From positions 91,271 to 155,270 of the IMG/VR virus record IMGVR_UViG_3300020183_000008: DNA of 64,000 bases. One strand, given 5' to 3'. How positions within the stretch are numbered: position 1 is the stretch's first letter; the number at the start of each line of letters is the position of its first letter. Positions 16,438 through 25,679 of this stretch are shown here, in pieces. The notes under the pieces were generated by a model. The model was given only the letters and a program-made list of their open reading frames with translations. It did no database searches and was not told the DNA's origin. The position numbers were made by a program, and so were the translations under genes. The DNA comes from a virus.

Positions 16438-18766
16438 AGATCAGATCAAGTTTGAAGAGGAATTGCCTTTGATGCCTATTAGGGATGTAGTCATGTTTCC
16501 GAACATGATTATACCTTTTTTCGTAGGCAGAGAAGAATCCATCCGTTCTATCAACTTCGCCTTGCAGCACACCCACCGAGTTGTGATTTGCGCGTCGCAA
16601 AAAGATATCTTGAATGATAAACCGTCTCCTTCAGACATCTATGAAATCGGTACTGCTTGTTTAATCGTCCGCACCAAAAATGTACCTGATGGACGGGTTA
16701 AAATTTTGGTTCAAGGGCTAGGTAAAGTAAAAATAACCGAGTTTGTGTCATCCAATCCTTATGTAGTTAAATATGAAAGGATAGATGAACCCGCCGATTC
16801 TCAAGAGGATCCTGAAACAATCGCTATCGTACAGCTCGTGAAAGATAACATCACTCAGCTTATCGATCTCGGGAAGTTTATTACTGCCGAGGCTCCAGCT
16901 ATCCTTGAAGAAACAGATGCAGGTAAACTTGCAGATTTACTTGCGGTAAATCTAACCCTCAAGGTCTCTGAAAGCTACGCTCTTCTTGAAGAAATTTCCC
17001 CTAAGAAACGACTAGATATCATTAACAAGCATCTTGTAGCTGATATTGAAATCCACAAAATTCAGCAAAAAATAAAAAACACTACAAAAGAAGAGATGAC
17101 TAAAACTCAACGCGAGTATTATTTGCGTGAGCAACTCCAATCTATTCGCAAAGAGCTAGGCGAAGTAGAAGACAAGGAAGGTTATTCGAAAAAAATCAAA
17201 GATGCGAAAATGCCTCCTGAAGCTGAAAAAGAAGCTCTGAAACAAGCTAAGAGGTTGGATTCTTTAAGCCCTGATTCTTCCGAAAGCGGCTTGATTAAAC
17301 ATTATCTTGATTGGATGGTCGAGGTTCCTTGGTCAATCTCTACTGAAGATGATACAAGCATTTTGCATAGCCGAGAAATCTTGAACGAAGACCATTTCGG
17401 TCTTGAAGATGTGAAAGAAAGAATTCTTGAATTCTTATCAGTAAGAAAACTTAAAGCTGATAGTAAAGGTCCTATCTTATGTTTTGTTGGACCCCCTGGT
17501 GTTGGTAAAACTAGCATCGGTCGATCTATCGCTAAATCTCTCGGACGCAAGTATATTCGCTGTTCTTTAGGTGGTGTCCGTGATGAGGCTGAAATTAGAG
17601 GTCATCGTCGAACCTATATTGGTTCCATGCCAGGAAAAATCATTCAAAGCCTAAAACAAGCAGGTAGCAATAACCCTGTTTTTATCTTGGATGAGATTGA
17701 TAAGATGGGGCGTGACTTTAGAGGTGATCCATCAGCGGCTTTGCTCGAAGTTCTTGACCCTGAGCAAAACAGAGAATTTAAAGACCATTATCTAAATGTA
17801 CCTTTTGATGTAAGCCAAGTTTTTTTCATCGCCACAGCAAACTCGTTGGATACGATTCCAGGACCTTTGCTAGACCGCATGGAAGTCATCAAGGTATCAG
17901 GTTATACTGATCGTGAAAAACTTGAAATCTGTAAACAATACCTTTTGCCTAAACAGCAAACAGAAAACGGTTTGAGCGATAAAGTTATTGAATTTACAGA
18001 ATCAGCGATTCAAAAGATTATTCGAGGTTATACGCGAGAAAACGGTTTGCGTAATCTTGAAAGGCTTGCCTCTAAAATTTATCGTAAAATTGCCCTGAAA
18101 GTCGCTGAAGATGGTGTTGATGGTAATTTCAAGATCGATGCTGAGGATATTCCGACCTACTTAGGTAGTGTGAAGTATCTCGATGATGACTTGGCTGAAA
18201 AAGATTTGGTAGGGGTTGTCACAGGTCTGGCTTGGACAAGCGTTGGTGGTGAAACTCTGGAAATGGAAGCTATTAAAGTTCCAGACACTACCTTCAACAT
18301 CAAGGTCACAGGTCAGCTTGGTAGCGTTATGAAAGAATCATCAGAGATATCTTTCAGTGTTGTCAAAAGCAAACTCTCTGAATTAGGTGTGAACATCGAG
18401 GATCACAAAAACACTTCCATCCACGTTCATGCCCTTGATGGAGCCGTGCCAAAAGATGGACCTTCGGCGGGAATCACGATGGCTGTCGCTATAGCGAGTG
18501 TCTTGTCTGATCGTCCGATCAGCAGGGATGTAGCCATGACGGGTGAGCTCTCGTTAACAGGAAGGGTTATGATCATCGGTGGGGTGAAGGAAAAACTAAT
18601 CGCCGCCGCAAGGAAAGGCTGCAAGAAAGTCCTCATCCCTAAAGATAACTTCAAAGACTTGGAAGATGTTCCCAAAGAGGTTCTCTCAGCTTTAGAGGTG
18701 GTTCCTGTGAGTACGATAGATGAAGTATTCAGCCACTCTCTGAGCAAAAAAAAGAAAAAGGGGTGA
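16430..18766 (+). CDS. lon: ATP-dependent Lon protease
   Basis: ATG 16430 with AGAAGGG upstream gives 778 residues, full bacterial Lon length. The LAN domain opens with LPLMPIRDVVMFPNM; then come a coiled coil, an AAA+ module with Walker A GPPGVGKT (354-361) and FILDEIDKM, and the C-terminal protease domain with Ser 679 in DGPSAGIT and Lys 722 in GGVKEKL, the Ser-Lys dyad. All catalytic residues are intact, so it should unfold and degrade proteins. A complete Lon is uncommon in phages. It may remove host regulators or superinfection factors. It ends in a basic KKKKKG tail. Confidence 0.95.
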   Translation: MNKDQIKFEEELPLMPIRDVVMFPNMIIPFFVGREESIRSINFALQHTHRVVICASQKDILNDKPSPSDIYEIGTACLIVRTKNVPDGRVKILVQGLGKVKITEFVSSNPYVVKYERIDEPADSQEDPETIAIVQLVKDNITQLIDLGKFITAEAPAILEETDAGKLADLLAVNLTLKVSESYALLEEISPKKRLDIINKHLVADIEIHKIQQKIKNTTKEEMTKTQREYYLREQLQSIRKELGEVEDKEGYSKKIKDAKMPPEAEKEALKQAKRLDSLSPDSSESGLIKHYLDWMVEVPWSISTEDDTSILHSREILNEDHFGLEDVKERILEFLSVRKLKADSKGPILCFVGPPGVGKTSIGRSIAKSLGRKYIRCSLGGVRDEAEIRGHRRTYIGSMPGKIIQSLKQAGSNNPVFILDEIDKMGRDFRGDPSAALLEVLDPEQNREFKDHYLNVPFDVSQVFFIATANSLDTIPGPLLDRMEVIKVSGYTDREKLEICKQYLLPKQQTENGLSDKVIEFTESAIQKIIRGYTRENGLRNLERLASKIYRKIALKVAEDGVDGNFKIDAEDIPTYLGSVKYLDDDLAEKDLVGVVTGLAWTSVGGETLEMEAIKVPDTTFNIKVTGQLGSVMKESSEISFSVVKSKLSELGVNIEDHKNTSIHVHALDGAVPKDGPSAGITMAVAIASVLSDRPISRDVAMTGELSLTGRVMIIGGVKEKLIAAARKGCKKVLIPKDNFKDLEDVPKEVLSALEVVPVSTIDEVFSHSLSKKKKKG

Positions 18767-18769
18767 TTT

Positions 18770-19615
18770 GTGGCGGAGATTTACAGGGATAATGAAGGTG
18801 TAGTTCTCAAAAAACTCGGCAAACCTGTTCGCAGAACTATTGTGGACAAAAATACACGAGTTTCTGATGATTTTGACCTGACTACCCCTGAAGAAGAATC
18901 GACTCGACCTGTCGGCAAAAGGACTTTGATTGCAAACGAAGGTCCTTCCTCAGATGGAAAGATAGATTTCAAAGTTAATCCTGACTGTTTTGACTATCTT
19001 TTGCAGTACCACGAATCCTATAAACACCCTAATGATGCTGAAGGTTACAAGGCGACATCTGAAAAAGTCTGTAATAGTTTCAATAAAATTTTCAAAAGTC
19101 AGATGACTCCACCTGAACTAGCTTCTGAACTTAATTCGCGTCTTGGGGTATCTGTAGGTGGAACAACACCACCGACAGTCTTAGGGGCAGAAGCCATTAA
19201 AAATAGACAAGTCGGTCAGCGATTAAAGCCACAAGAAGAACCGAGGCAAGAGCAGCAAAAATCGGAATCTTCCGATGATATTCTTTTTACACCGTTGAAA
19301 GTCGAGCGGCTGAGTACCGTTTCGGGTGGTAAAGTTTTATTGTCAGGTGAACGCTATGAAATTTGTAAAATTTTGAATTGTCCCCATATCTGTGTTGTTT
19401 CTCGAAACAAAGGTAAGCTGACTCAAAACGGTCTGATGCACGCAGCTTGCTCGAATTCAGAGCAAGGGGAAATCGACAAAAAAACTTGCCCGCAAGAAGC
19501 ACCCCGAAACGACAAAGAAGAATTGGCTTATCAACTATTCTTTCAAACATTTGGTGATGAAATGAAAGCTCGAAAGATGCTTTTCATATCTAAAGAGGTA
19601 TTTTCACCAAAGTAA
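18770..19615 (+). CDS. Unknown protein with Cys/His-rich C-terminal region
   Basis: GTG 18770 follows lon by 3 bp. The 281-residue protein has a charged, probably disordered N-terminal ~60 residues, a helical middle, a Glu/Gln-rich linker (residues ~145-170) and a C-terminal domain with ICKILNCPHIC, MHAAC and KKTC, plausible zinc ligands. No family was recognised. Immediate adjacency to lon allows the idea of an adaptor, which is only inference. Confidence 0.45.
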   Translation: MAEIYRDNEGVVLKKLGKPVRRTIVDKNTRVSDDFDLTTPEEESTRPVGKRTLIANEGPSSDGKIDFKVNPDCFDYLLQYHESYKHPNDAEGYKATSEKVCNSFNKIFKSQMTPPELASELNSRLGVSVGGTTPPTVLGAEAIKNRQVGQRLKPQEEPRQEQQKSESSDDILFTPLKVERLSTVSGGKVLLSGERYEICKILNCPHICVVSRNKGKLTQNGLMHAACSNSEQGEIDKKTCPQEAPRNDKEELAYQLFFQTFGDEMKARKMLFISKEVFSPK

Positions 19616-19667
19616 CTTTCCGCCGAAATTTATTTTTGGTGAGGTATTGATTTTTCCGCCGAAATCA
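19616..19667 (-). promoter_or_regulatory. Two TTCCGCCGAA motifs upstream of the putative ssb
   Basis: CTTTCCGCCGAAATT (19616-19630) and TTTTTCCGCCGAAATC (19651-19666) lie in the same orientation, 36 bp apart between matching cores, in the 171-bp gap before the gene at 19787. Both match the 10-bp core of the dispersed motif exactly. Paired, phased copies in a leader suggest protein binding. Confidence 0.5.
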
Positions 19668-19726
19668 CGGACGATAAAAAAGGTAAGGGAATTGCCAAGG
19701 TCGAAGAGTGATGATCTTTGACTAAA

Positions 19727-19745
19727 CTCACTATGACCAAGTGAG
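19727..19745 (+). promoter_or_regulatory. Inverted repeat in the leader of the putative ssb
   Basis: CTCACT and AGTGAG flank a 7-nt loop, ~42 bp before ATG 19787. It could be an operator or leader hairpin for autoregulation. GTCAAGAGGTGAATC gives the gene a strong Shine-Dalgarno site. Confidence 0.35.
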
Positions 19746-19786
19746 ATTCCGACAAAGACTAACGGTCAAAAGTCAAGAGGTGAATC

Positions 19787-20446
19787 ATGTCATCATCAGT
19801 TCAGGAAATGTCGTTCGATGATAGCTCTCTAGCATCTGCACAGGTAGACCGCTTTAAGGGCACTAAAGATGTTACGGATCGTATCGCTTTTGTTCATCTG
19901 AACCCGCAGAAAAAACCGGTCATCAAATCAGCGAATGTGGTATACATCGAAGGTGCTGGTTACTGCATCGCAAATGAAGCGACTGAAAAATTGGGTTATA
20001 CGAGCGCATCTCAGCGGTTTGTGGCGATTATTGCGCACTATACAACTGATCGTCTCGGAAAGCTCAAAACCCCGTTCACGGAAAACAGCGTGAACTTGAA
20101 ATACTACATCTTCTCTAAGGCGAAGGCTGAACGCCTTAGTGCTATCAACTCCGAGTTCCCTCTTTCGGAACACGATCTTTTGGCAAAATGCACGGAAGCT
20201 ACTTACCAGAAGATTGACTTTACGCCTTGTAAAGAGGCTGCGTGGAAACTCAAGCCTGAGATCAAGAAATTGGTCGAGGAGCAAGTCGCTGTTCTTGCCA
20301 AGAACATGGACCGCGAGCTTGGGCGTACATGGACGGTTGAGGAGTTGAAAGCTAAGTTAGGACAAGCCTCGGAATCTGAAGAACCTGATTCTGCTTCAAC
20401 AGTTAATCAGAGTTCAGCAGCAGACGATATCCTAGCTTCCCTTTAA
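19787..20446 (+). CDS. Putative single-stranded DNA-binding protein
   Basis: The 219-residue protein has a beta-rich core with aromatic and basic residues (VDRFKGTKDVTDRIAFVHL, GYCIANEATE) and an acidic, Ser-rich tail ending AADDILASL. Such an acidic tail is characteristic of phage and bacterial SSBs, which use it to recruit partners. It sits directly before ruvC and recA, has its own long leader and is followed by a terminator-like hairpin, consistent with high separate expression. The family assignment rests on architecture and context; no OB fold was demonstrated. Confidence 0.5.
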   Translation: MSSSVQEMSFDDSSLASAQVDRFKGTKDVTDRIAFVHLNPQKKPVIKSANVVYIEGAGYCIANEATEKLGYTSASQRFVAIIAHYTTDRLGKLKTPFTENSVNLKYYIFSKAKAERLSAINSEFPLSEHDLLAKCTEATYQKIDFTPCKEAAWKLKPEIKKLVEEQVAVLAKNMDRELGRTWTVEELKAKLGQASESEEPDSASTVNQSSAADDILASL

Positions 20447-20458
20447 ACCAAGGATGGG

Positions 20459-20494
20459 GATGGGTGCTCTGAAAGGAGCACCCATCAGGGGTTT
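20459..20494 (+). terminator. Terminator or attenuator between putative ssb and ruvC
   Basis: GATGGGTGCTC and GAGCACCCATC form a perfect 11-bp stem with a 6-nt loop, followed by AGGGGTTTTC. The T run is short and the AGGGG is also the Shine-Dalgarno site of the gene at 20497, so termination is probably partial. Confidence 0.75.
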
Positions 20495-20496
20495 TC

Positions 20497-21159
20497 ATGC
20501 GAGTTATTGGCGTTGACCCATCACTAACCAATCTTGGTTATTGTGTCTTAGATTCCAAAGATGGATTGCTTGAAAAAGGTAAATTTCAGACATCACCGGA
20601 AGATGGTCTGAACATACAGCGGTATTTCTTACAAGCGAAACGCATGTCTGAACTTATTCGCAAGTATGATATCAAGTATCTAGCATCCGAATCACCAATC
20701 ATGCGTGATTTTTCAACCGAAATATTGTTTGGATTACAAAGTTTTCTTCAAGGTGTTTATTGGGCTCACGGCTTGAAAGTTGTGTTTTTAGCACCAACTC
20801 AAGTGAAAAGTTACGCTTGCCCTAACACCAAAGGAAAAGTTTTCAAATCCGACATGGTAAAAGCCGCTCGGTTGGATCTAGGGATGGCTGATAATGCTCG
20901 CCTTGCTAACGATGTCGCTGATGCCTTCTGGATAAGTAAGATAGGATTTCGTTTTTGGTCTTACATGGAAGGTGAAATCAAAGAATCCGATTTAACCAAG
21001 AAGGAACATGACATGTTTCTTCAACAACATGAGTATACACGGGGTAAGAAAAAAGGTTTTGTCGAAAAGAAGGGGATTGTTTTCCGCCGAAATGAGATCT
21101 ACTATCTTTTCGATGAAATTCCCTACCCTGATGCAGACTTTCTAAGGAGAAACCGATGA
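20497..21159 (+). CDS. ruvC: RuvC-like Holliday junction resolvase
   Basis: The 220-residue protein begins MRVIGVDPSLTNLGY, the RuvC RNase H-fold first strand with catalytic Asp 6 or 7. ASESPIMRDF provides the Glu, and NDVADAFWI near residue 148 provides the C-terminal Asp pair. Length is slightly above bacterial RuvC (~170) because of a basic C-terminal extension. It should resolve branched recombination intermediates before packaging. It overlaps recA by 4 bp and contains one motif copy at 21080. Confidence 0.8.
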   Translation: MRVIGVDPSLTNLGYCVLDSKDGLLEKGKFQTSPEDGLNIQRYFLQAKRMSELIRKYDIKYLASESPIMRDFSTEILFGLQSFLQGVYWAHGLKVVFLAPTQVKSYACPNTKGKVFKSDMVKAARLDLGMADNARLANDVADAFWISKIGFRFWSYMEGEIKESDLTKKEHDMFLQQHEYTRGKKKGFVEKKGIVFRRNEIYYLFDEIPYPDADFLRRNR

Positions 21160-22355
21160 GCAGCAAGAAAAAAGGCATGTCTGATGTTATTGCAGGTTTG
21201 ACCAAGGAATTTGGGTCAAGCGTATTGGTGGATTTTAACGAGAAACTTGATTTTATTTATACGGGTTCGATCATCCTGAATAAAATTTTGGGCATCCCTG
21301 GTTACCCAAAAAAAAGAATCTCAGAAATTTACGGACCTGAATCATCGGGTAAATCAACTTTGGCGATGATTGCAGCCGCAAACGTATTAAATGAAGGTGG
21401 CAACGTCGTTTATCTTGATTATGAAGGTTCTTTTGTAGTCGAGTATGCGCAGACGTTAGGATTCCCTGTAGATCTTATAAATGACCACGACCGTTTTATT
21501 CTTGTAAATCCGGAAGACCTTGAAAAAGGTTGGCAGGTGGTACGCACCCTTTTGGAAAGTGCTGCGAAGATTGACCTGATTATCATCGACTCTCTTGCTG
21601 CAATGACACCAAGGGCTTTGCTCGAAGGTGATCCAGAGAAAACTCCTCAAGTCGGTCTTCAGGCTCGTAAGATTGGAATGTTCCTCGCTGAAATCAGCAA
21701 AACCATTATCGATACCAACACTGCTTTGCTGATCGTGAATCAAATTCGTAACAGAATTAAATCGAGTCCTATGGACTTCGGACCCGACACTGACAGTCCA
21801 GGTGGAAGGGCTCTAAAATTTTATGCCACGCTGCGTCTTGAATTGTCCCCTGGACGCAAGGAATCGCGTGAGGCTATTAACCCTGTGACTGGTATTAAAG
21901 ATGATGTTCCTTTCGGGACTTTCGTCAATGCCGTGTGCCGTAAGAACAAGTTAGCTACTCCCTTCCGTAAGGGCTCGTTCTTCCTTGAATATGGAATCGG
22001 AGTGGATAATTTACGTAGTTTGGTTGACCTTGCGGAAAATCTTAAAATCATCACTCGCAAAGGTTCATACTACTTCCTCGATCCAAGTTTCCCTTTGGTC
22101 ATGGACAGCAATTTGATGGCAGGTGATGAACCTAAATTTCAAGGTTCAGAGAAGCTATACCAATACTTTGCGACTCACTCAGACATGCGTGAGAAACTAG
22201 CAGACCGCGTTCTGTTAGATCCAGATGAAAACGTGAAACGGGAGACGTTGGCTGAAGATAAAAAACACAGCTACACACAAGCTGAAGTCGCCCACGATCA
22301 AGAAAACGTAAAGTCTGTAAAACGTAAATCAAAAGATGCGGCTAAAGAAGCATGA
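21156..22355 (+). CDS. recA: RecA-family recombinase
   Basis: The 399-residue protein has Walker A GPESSGKST (residues 60-68), a Walker B LIIIDSLAAM, TALLIVNQIR (motif before L2) and GGRALKFYAT, all RecA hallmarks. The C-terminal 70 residues are charged, ending in a Lys/Glu-rich tail. It should form filaments on ssDNA and drive strand exchange. It is more RecA-like than UvsX-like in motif wording. The stop overlaps the next start (ATGA), linking it to the Rad50-type genes. Confidence 0.93.
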   Translation: MSSKKKGMSDVIAGLTKEFGSSVLVDFNEKLDFIYTGSIILNKILGIPGYPKKRISEIYGPESSGKSTLAMIAAANVLNEGGNVVYLDYEGSFVVEYAQTLGFPVDLINDHDRFILVNPEDLEKGWQVVRTLLESAAKIDLIIIDSLAAMTPRALLEGDPEKTPQVGLQARKIGMFLAEISKTIIDTNTALLIVNQIRNRIKSSPMDFGPDTDSPGGRALKFYATLRLELSPGRKESREAINPVTGIKDDVPFGTFVNAVCRKNKLATPFRKGSFFLEYGIGVDNLRSLVDLAENLKIITRKGSYYFLDPSFPLVMDSNLMAGDEPKFQGSEKLYQYFATHSDMREKLADRVLLDPDENVKRETLAEDKKHSYTQAEVAHDQENVKSVKRKSKDAAKEA

Positions 22356-23632
22356 AAGATGTTTTAAAGGTAGAGTTGGAAAACATCCAAGCGGTGAAAA
22401 AAGCCTCGATTGAAATCGAAGGCTTCACCGCTGTGGTTGGGCGTAGTAACTCTGGTAAATCATCATTGATTCGAGGTATGCACGCAGCCTTAACAAATAA
22501 GAGCCCCAAAACTCTGTTTCGCACAGGTACAAACCAAAGCTCGGTAAAAATCGAGGATGTTGCTAAAAATATTTCCATCGAATGGAAAAAAGGCGACAAG
22601 ATAAACGCATACCTAATCAATGGCAAAGAATTTACCAAAGTTGGCAAAGATGTTCCAAAAGATGTAGAAGAATTTGGATTTAAAGATATCCGTGTAAATG
22701 ATGAACCTCTTGAAGTTCAATTTGCAAGGCAGCACGAATACATTTTCTTATTAAATAGATCCGGTGGGTTCATCGCTGATTTTATATCAAAAATCACCAA
22801 AGCTGATGTACTAACTGGTGCTGTGAAAGATTGCGAATCTGATATAAGAAAATGTAATGAAAATATTAAATCTTCTCAAAAAGAAAAGGATCGTTTAGAC
22901 CTACAACTCCAACGATTCATTTCTGTTGACAAGATAGATACTGATTTAGATGAAACAATCAAAGATATAAAAAAGTCAATAACTTTACATGAAGATGTAA
23001 TTTTCTTAGATGCATCCCTTCGATCTTTTGAAGATTTTCAAAACCAAATTAAAAAACTTAAAAATCTACCTGAAATTTTGTTTGTCGATTTTGACATCAA
23101 CGCTATTGAAAACATCGATTGCTATATTCAAGGTAGAGATGATTTGAAGGCTGAACTCTCTGTTCTGTCAAAAATACCTGATGTGCCAAAAGCTGAATTT
23201 AACCTTCAGTCGCTTCTCAGTATTGAGTCTTGGGTACTCGAAAGAGATATTCAAAAAAATAAATATGTACCGCTAAAAACTTTAAATGATTTTTCTGTTC
23301 CAAGTCTTGATTTTAAATTAGCAGATCTGGAATTGATCGAGATCACTTATAAATCTTTGAAATCAAGAATTCCGAATCTGCCTGATGTACCTGAATTAGA
23401 AACAGTCTCCGAAAAAATATCAGACATCAATAACATCGAGTTATTCAGAAAAGATTACACCTCAGTCGAAGCGGACATAATTTCTATCCAAAAACAGTTG
23501 AAAGATACATCAGACCAAATCAAAAACTTCTTTGATCAAAAGAAAAAGATGCAAAAAGATTTAGGTGACTGCCCAACCTGTGGAAGAGGTTTCGATGGTG
23601 AAGAAAAAGACTGTTCTACTCACAGTGGGTGA
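22352..23632 (+). CDS. Rad50/SbcC-like ATPase, N-terminal half ending at zinc hook
   Basis: The 426-residue protein starts with an ABC/SMC head (LENIQAVKKASIEIEGFTAVVG) and Walker A GRSNSGKSS near residue 31. Residues ~155-400 are coiled-coil-like with IPDVP/LPDVP punctuated repeats. It ends DCPTCGRGF only ~14 residues from the stop, a CxxC zinc hook. No signature motif, Walker B or D-loop is present; these lie in the separate gene at 25680. It overlaps recA by 4 bp and the SbcD gene by 38 bp. Confidence 0.75.
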   Translation: MKDVLKVELENIQAVKKASIEIEGFTAVVGRSNSGKSSLIRGMHAALTNKSPKTLFRTGTNQSSVKIEDVAKNISIEWKKGDKINAYLINGKEFTKVGKDVPKDVEEFGFKDIRVNDEPLEVQFARQHEYIFLLNRSGGFIADFISKITKADVLTGAVKDCESDIRKCNENIKSSQKEKDRLDLQLQRFISVDKIDTDLDETIKDIKKSITLHEDVIFLDASLRSFEDFQNQIKKLKNLPEILFVDFDINAIENIDCYIQGRDDLKAELSVLSKIPDVPKAEFNLQSLLSIESWVLERDIQKNKYVPLKTLNDFSVPSLDFKLADLELIEITYKSLKSRIPNLPDVPELETVSEKISDINNIELFRKDYTSVEADIISIQKQLKDTSDQIKNFFDQKKKMQKDLGDCPTCGRGFDGEEKDCSTHSG

Positions 23633-24557
23633 TGTTCATCTCGCAGATCGGACACCTGCATCCAGAAAAGATGATTACAAAGCAGAAACATTTAATGAAC
23701 TTAGAATGATAGCTAGGGTTGCAGCCAAGCAAAATGCATCGGCTGTGTTGTTTACTGGTGACATTTTCCACGAGAAAAGTGCCAAAATGAACAGCCATTC
23801 TCTTGTTCGAGAAGCCATGTCCGTTTTTTCTTCGTTTCCTTGCCCATGCTATTCTATCGTAGGAAATCACGACATCTCCTACAACCGTATGGAGACCCTT
23901 GAAAAACAACCCCTTGGTGTCTTATTTGAGAGCGGTGCTTTGAAAAGGCTAACTCGCGAGCAAATAGGTGAATTCGAGGTCGTCGGTGTCGATTTTGATG
24001 AAAATGTTACTTATGAAACTTTGAAACCCAAGAAAACAGACCCAGAGCGCAAGTTAGTTACGGTGTGTCATGTATACGCTGAACCCACGGAAAGAGATCT
24101 TTTCGGTGAACCCATTTATGGTTATGATAAAATATCTGAAAATACTGATGTGGATGTCTATGTTTTTGGTCATTACCACCACGACCAAGGTATTGTGAAA
24201 ATAGGTGATAAATCTTTTGTAAACATCGGAGCCCTATCGAGAGGATCTTTAAATAAAGAGAATCTAGATCGTGATGTGAAAATAGGAAAAATAAGCATCA
24301 CAAATGGAAAAGTTATTTGTGAAGAGATAAACCTTCCTGTTAAGTCCGGTGTTGAAATATTCGATGTCGAAAAGAAAAAATCCATAGAAGAAAAAGAGAA
24401 CGAAATAGAGCAATTCGTTTCTTCTCTAGGTAAAGCGAATTTATTCGAGTCTTTATCATCTTTAGAAAATACGATAAAATCTATGGAGCTTGAAAAGAAC
24501 GTAAAAAATCGCGTTGAGCAATACTTAAACAATCGCGGTGCAGGCATCAATTTATGA
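23595..24557 (+). CDS. sbcD: SbcD/Mre11-like nuclease
   Basis: ATG 23595 is preferred over the open frame start at 23565 because AAGAGGT precedes it and GDVHLADR then sits at the usual N-terminal place. The 320-residue protein has the five metallophosphoesterase motifs: GDVHLAD, GDIFHE, GNHDIS, CHVYAEP and GHYHHD. It is shorter than bacterial SbcD (~400) and has a helical C-terminal part rich in Lys/Glu that may bind the ATPase. With the two Rad50-like halves it should form a DNA end-processing nuclease, as T4 gp46-gp47 do. Confidence 0.88.
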   Translation: MVKKKTVLLTVGDVHLADRTPASRKDDYKAETFNELRMIARVAAKQNASAVLFTGDIFHEKSAKMNSHSLVREAMSVFSSFPCPCYSIVGNHDISYNRMETLEKQPLGVLFESGALKRLTREQIGEFEVVGVDFDENVTYETLKPKKTDPERKLVTVCHVYAEPTERDLFGEPIYGYDKISENTDVDVYVFGHYHHDQGIVKIGDKSFVNIGALSRGSLNKENLDRDVKIGKISITNGKVICEEINLPVKSGVEIFDVEKKKSIEEKENEIEQFVSSLGKANLFESLSSLENTIKSMELEKNVKNRVEQYLNNRGAGINL

Positions 24558-25375
24558 AAAAAATGTATCTCACTTATAGTCGTATGAAAGACTACAGTGA
24601 ATGCCCTAAACGCTACAAATTTAGGTACATTGATAAATTGAAAATACCTGAGGATCTGTACTACGCTTGCTCAGGAACGATCAAGCAAAAGATAGTTGAG
24701 CTACTGTATAATGAAGACTGGTTTTTTCGAGAACAACCTCAAATCATTAAAAACCACTTTAAAAAAAGCGTCCCTAATTTATTCAATGACTGGCTCAAAA
24801 GTGTTGAAAAAGAGGGGAATCATGTTGATTTTAAAAGATATGATAGAAGCCCTGATGCTTTGATATCTGAAATCACAAATGGTGTTGACCAAATATTTAA
24901 CATCATAAAATCAGCCAAACTTTTAGTATCTCCTGCGGAAAACAACCGATCAGAGGTTGATGGGGTATTCGAAGGGAAAAATTTTACTTTGAAAGGTCGT
25001 ATCGACCTTGTAATCGGCGACAGAAGAAACAGCCCTGTTATCATCGATGGGAAAGATACGATCCTAGAAAAAGGTGAAGATTACAACGATCCGGATCAAC
25101 TCTACGCGTATGCCTTGATGAACGAGTACCAATACGGTGTTTTACCAAGCAAATTAGGTTTCATGATGTTTCGGTTCAACAAAATGCGTTGGATCGACCC
25201 CAGAGTGGGATTAAAAACATTCGAAGAAAAAGCGGAAAAAATAGCCGAAAGGATGCTCAATAATGACTTTCAGGCTTCTGTAGGTGATGCTTGCTTGTGG
25301 TGTAAATTTAAGCCAAAATGTAAAGAATATCAAACTTGGATGTCATCACAAGGAATCAAAGAAGACACTTTATAA
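24554..25375 (+). CDS. PD-(D/E)XK nuclease with Cas4/AddB-type cysteines
   Basis: The 273-residue protein begins SRMKDYSECPKRYKFRYI, then has LKGRIDLVIG and PVIIDGKDT (the D...DxK core) and QLYAYAL (the QxxxY motif of RecB-family nucleases). CLWCKFKPKC near the C-terminus plus the N-terminal Cys gives four cysteines placed as in the iron-sulphur cluster of Cas4 and AddB. It is probably an ssDNA or end-processing exonuclease. It lies inside the Rad50-Mre11-like operon, between the two ATPase halves, coupled by an ATGA overlap. Confidence 0.8.
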   Translation: MKKMYLTYSRMKDYSECPKRYKFRYIDKLKIPEDLYYACSGTIKQKIVELLYNEDWFFREQPQIIKNHFKKSVPNLFNDWLKSVEKEGNHVDFKRYDRSPDALISEITNGVDQIFNIIKSAKLLVSPAENNRSEVDGVFEGKNFTLKGRIDLVIGDRRNSPVIIDGKDTILEKGEDYNDPDQLYAYALMNEYQYGVLPSKLGFMMFRFNKMRWIDPRVGLKTFEEKAEKIAERMLNNDFQASVGDACLWCKFKPKCKEYQTWMSSQGIKEDTL

Positions 25376-25384
25376 GGTGGAATT

Positions 25385-25672
25385 ATGCAGACTGTAAAAG
25401 AACTTTCCGAAAAATATCAAAGTCTATTGAAAAATATTGAACAAGCGAATGAAATGAAGGTTAGGCTTGAAGAGCGTAAAAAAGCGGCTGAAAAAAACCT
25501 TCGTGCTTTAGTTCAGAAAGTCACCGAAGCTGGATATGATATTAAGAATTTAGATAAGATTAGGGAAGAGAAAATCGCTGAATTAAAAAATCTAGTTGAA
25601 ACGAAAGAAAAAGAGATCACTGAAGTGATGTCCCGACTCAACTCGATCTCAGCGGAAACATCAGCGGAATGA
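25385..25672 (+). CDS. Small coiled-coil protein between nuclease and ATPase half
   Basis: The 95-residue protein is almost entirely charged helix (KYQSLLKNIEQANEMKVRLEERKKAAEKNL) with Leu/Ile heptads and no other motif. It has AAGGTGG before its ATG. Its place between the two ATPase halves suggests it may extend or bridge the returning coiled-coil arm of the split ATPase. Confidence 0.55.
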   Translation: MQTVKELSEKYQSLLKNIEQANEMKVRLEERKKAAEKNLRALVQKVTEAGYDIKNLDKIREEKIAELKNLVETKEKEITEVMSRLNSISAETSAE

Positions 25673-25679
25673 GGTGAGT

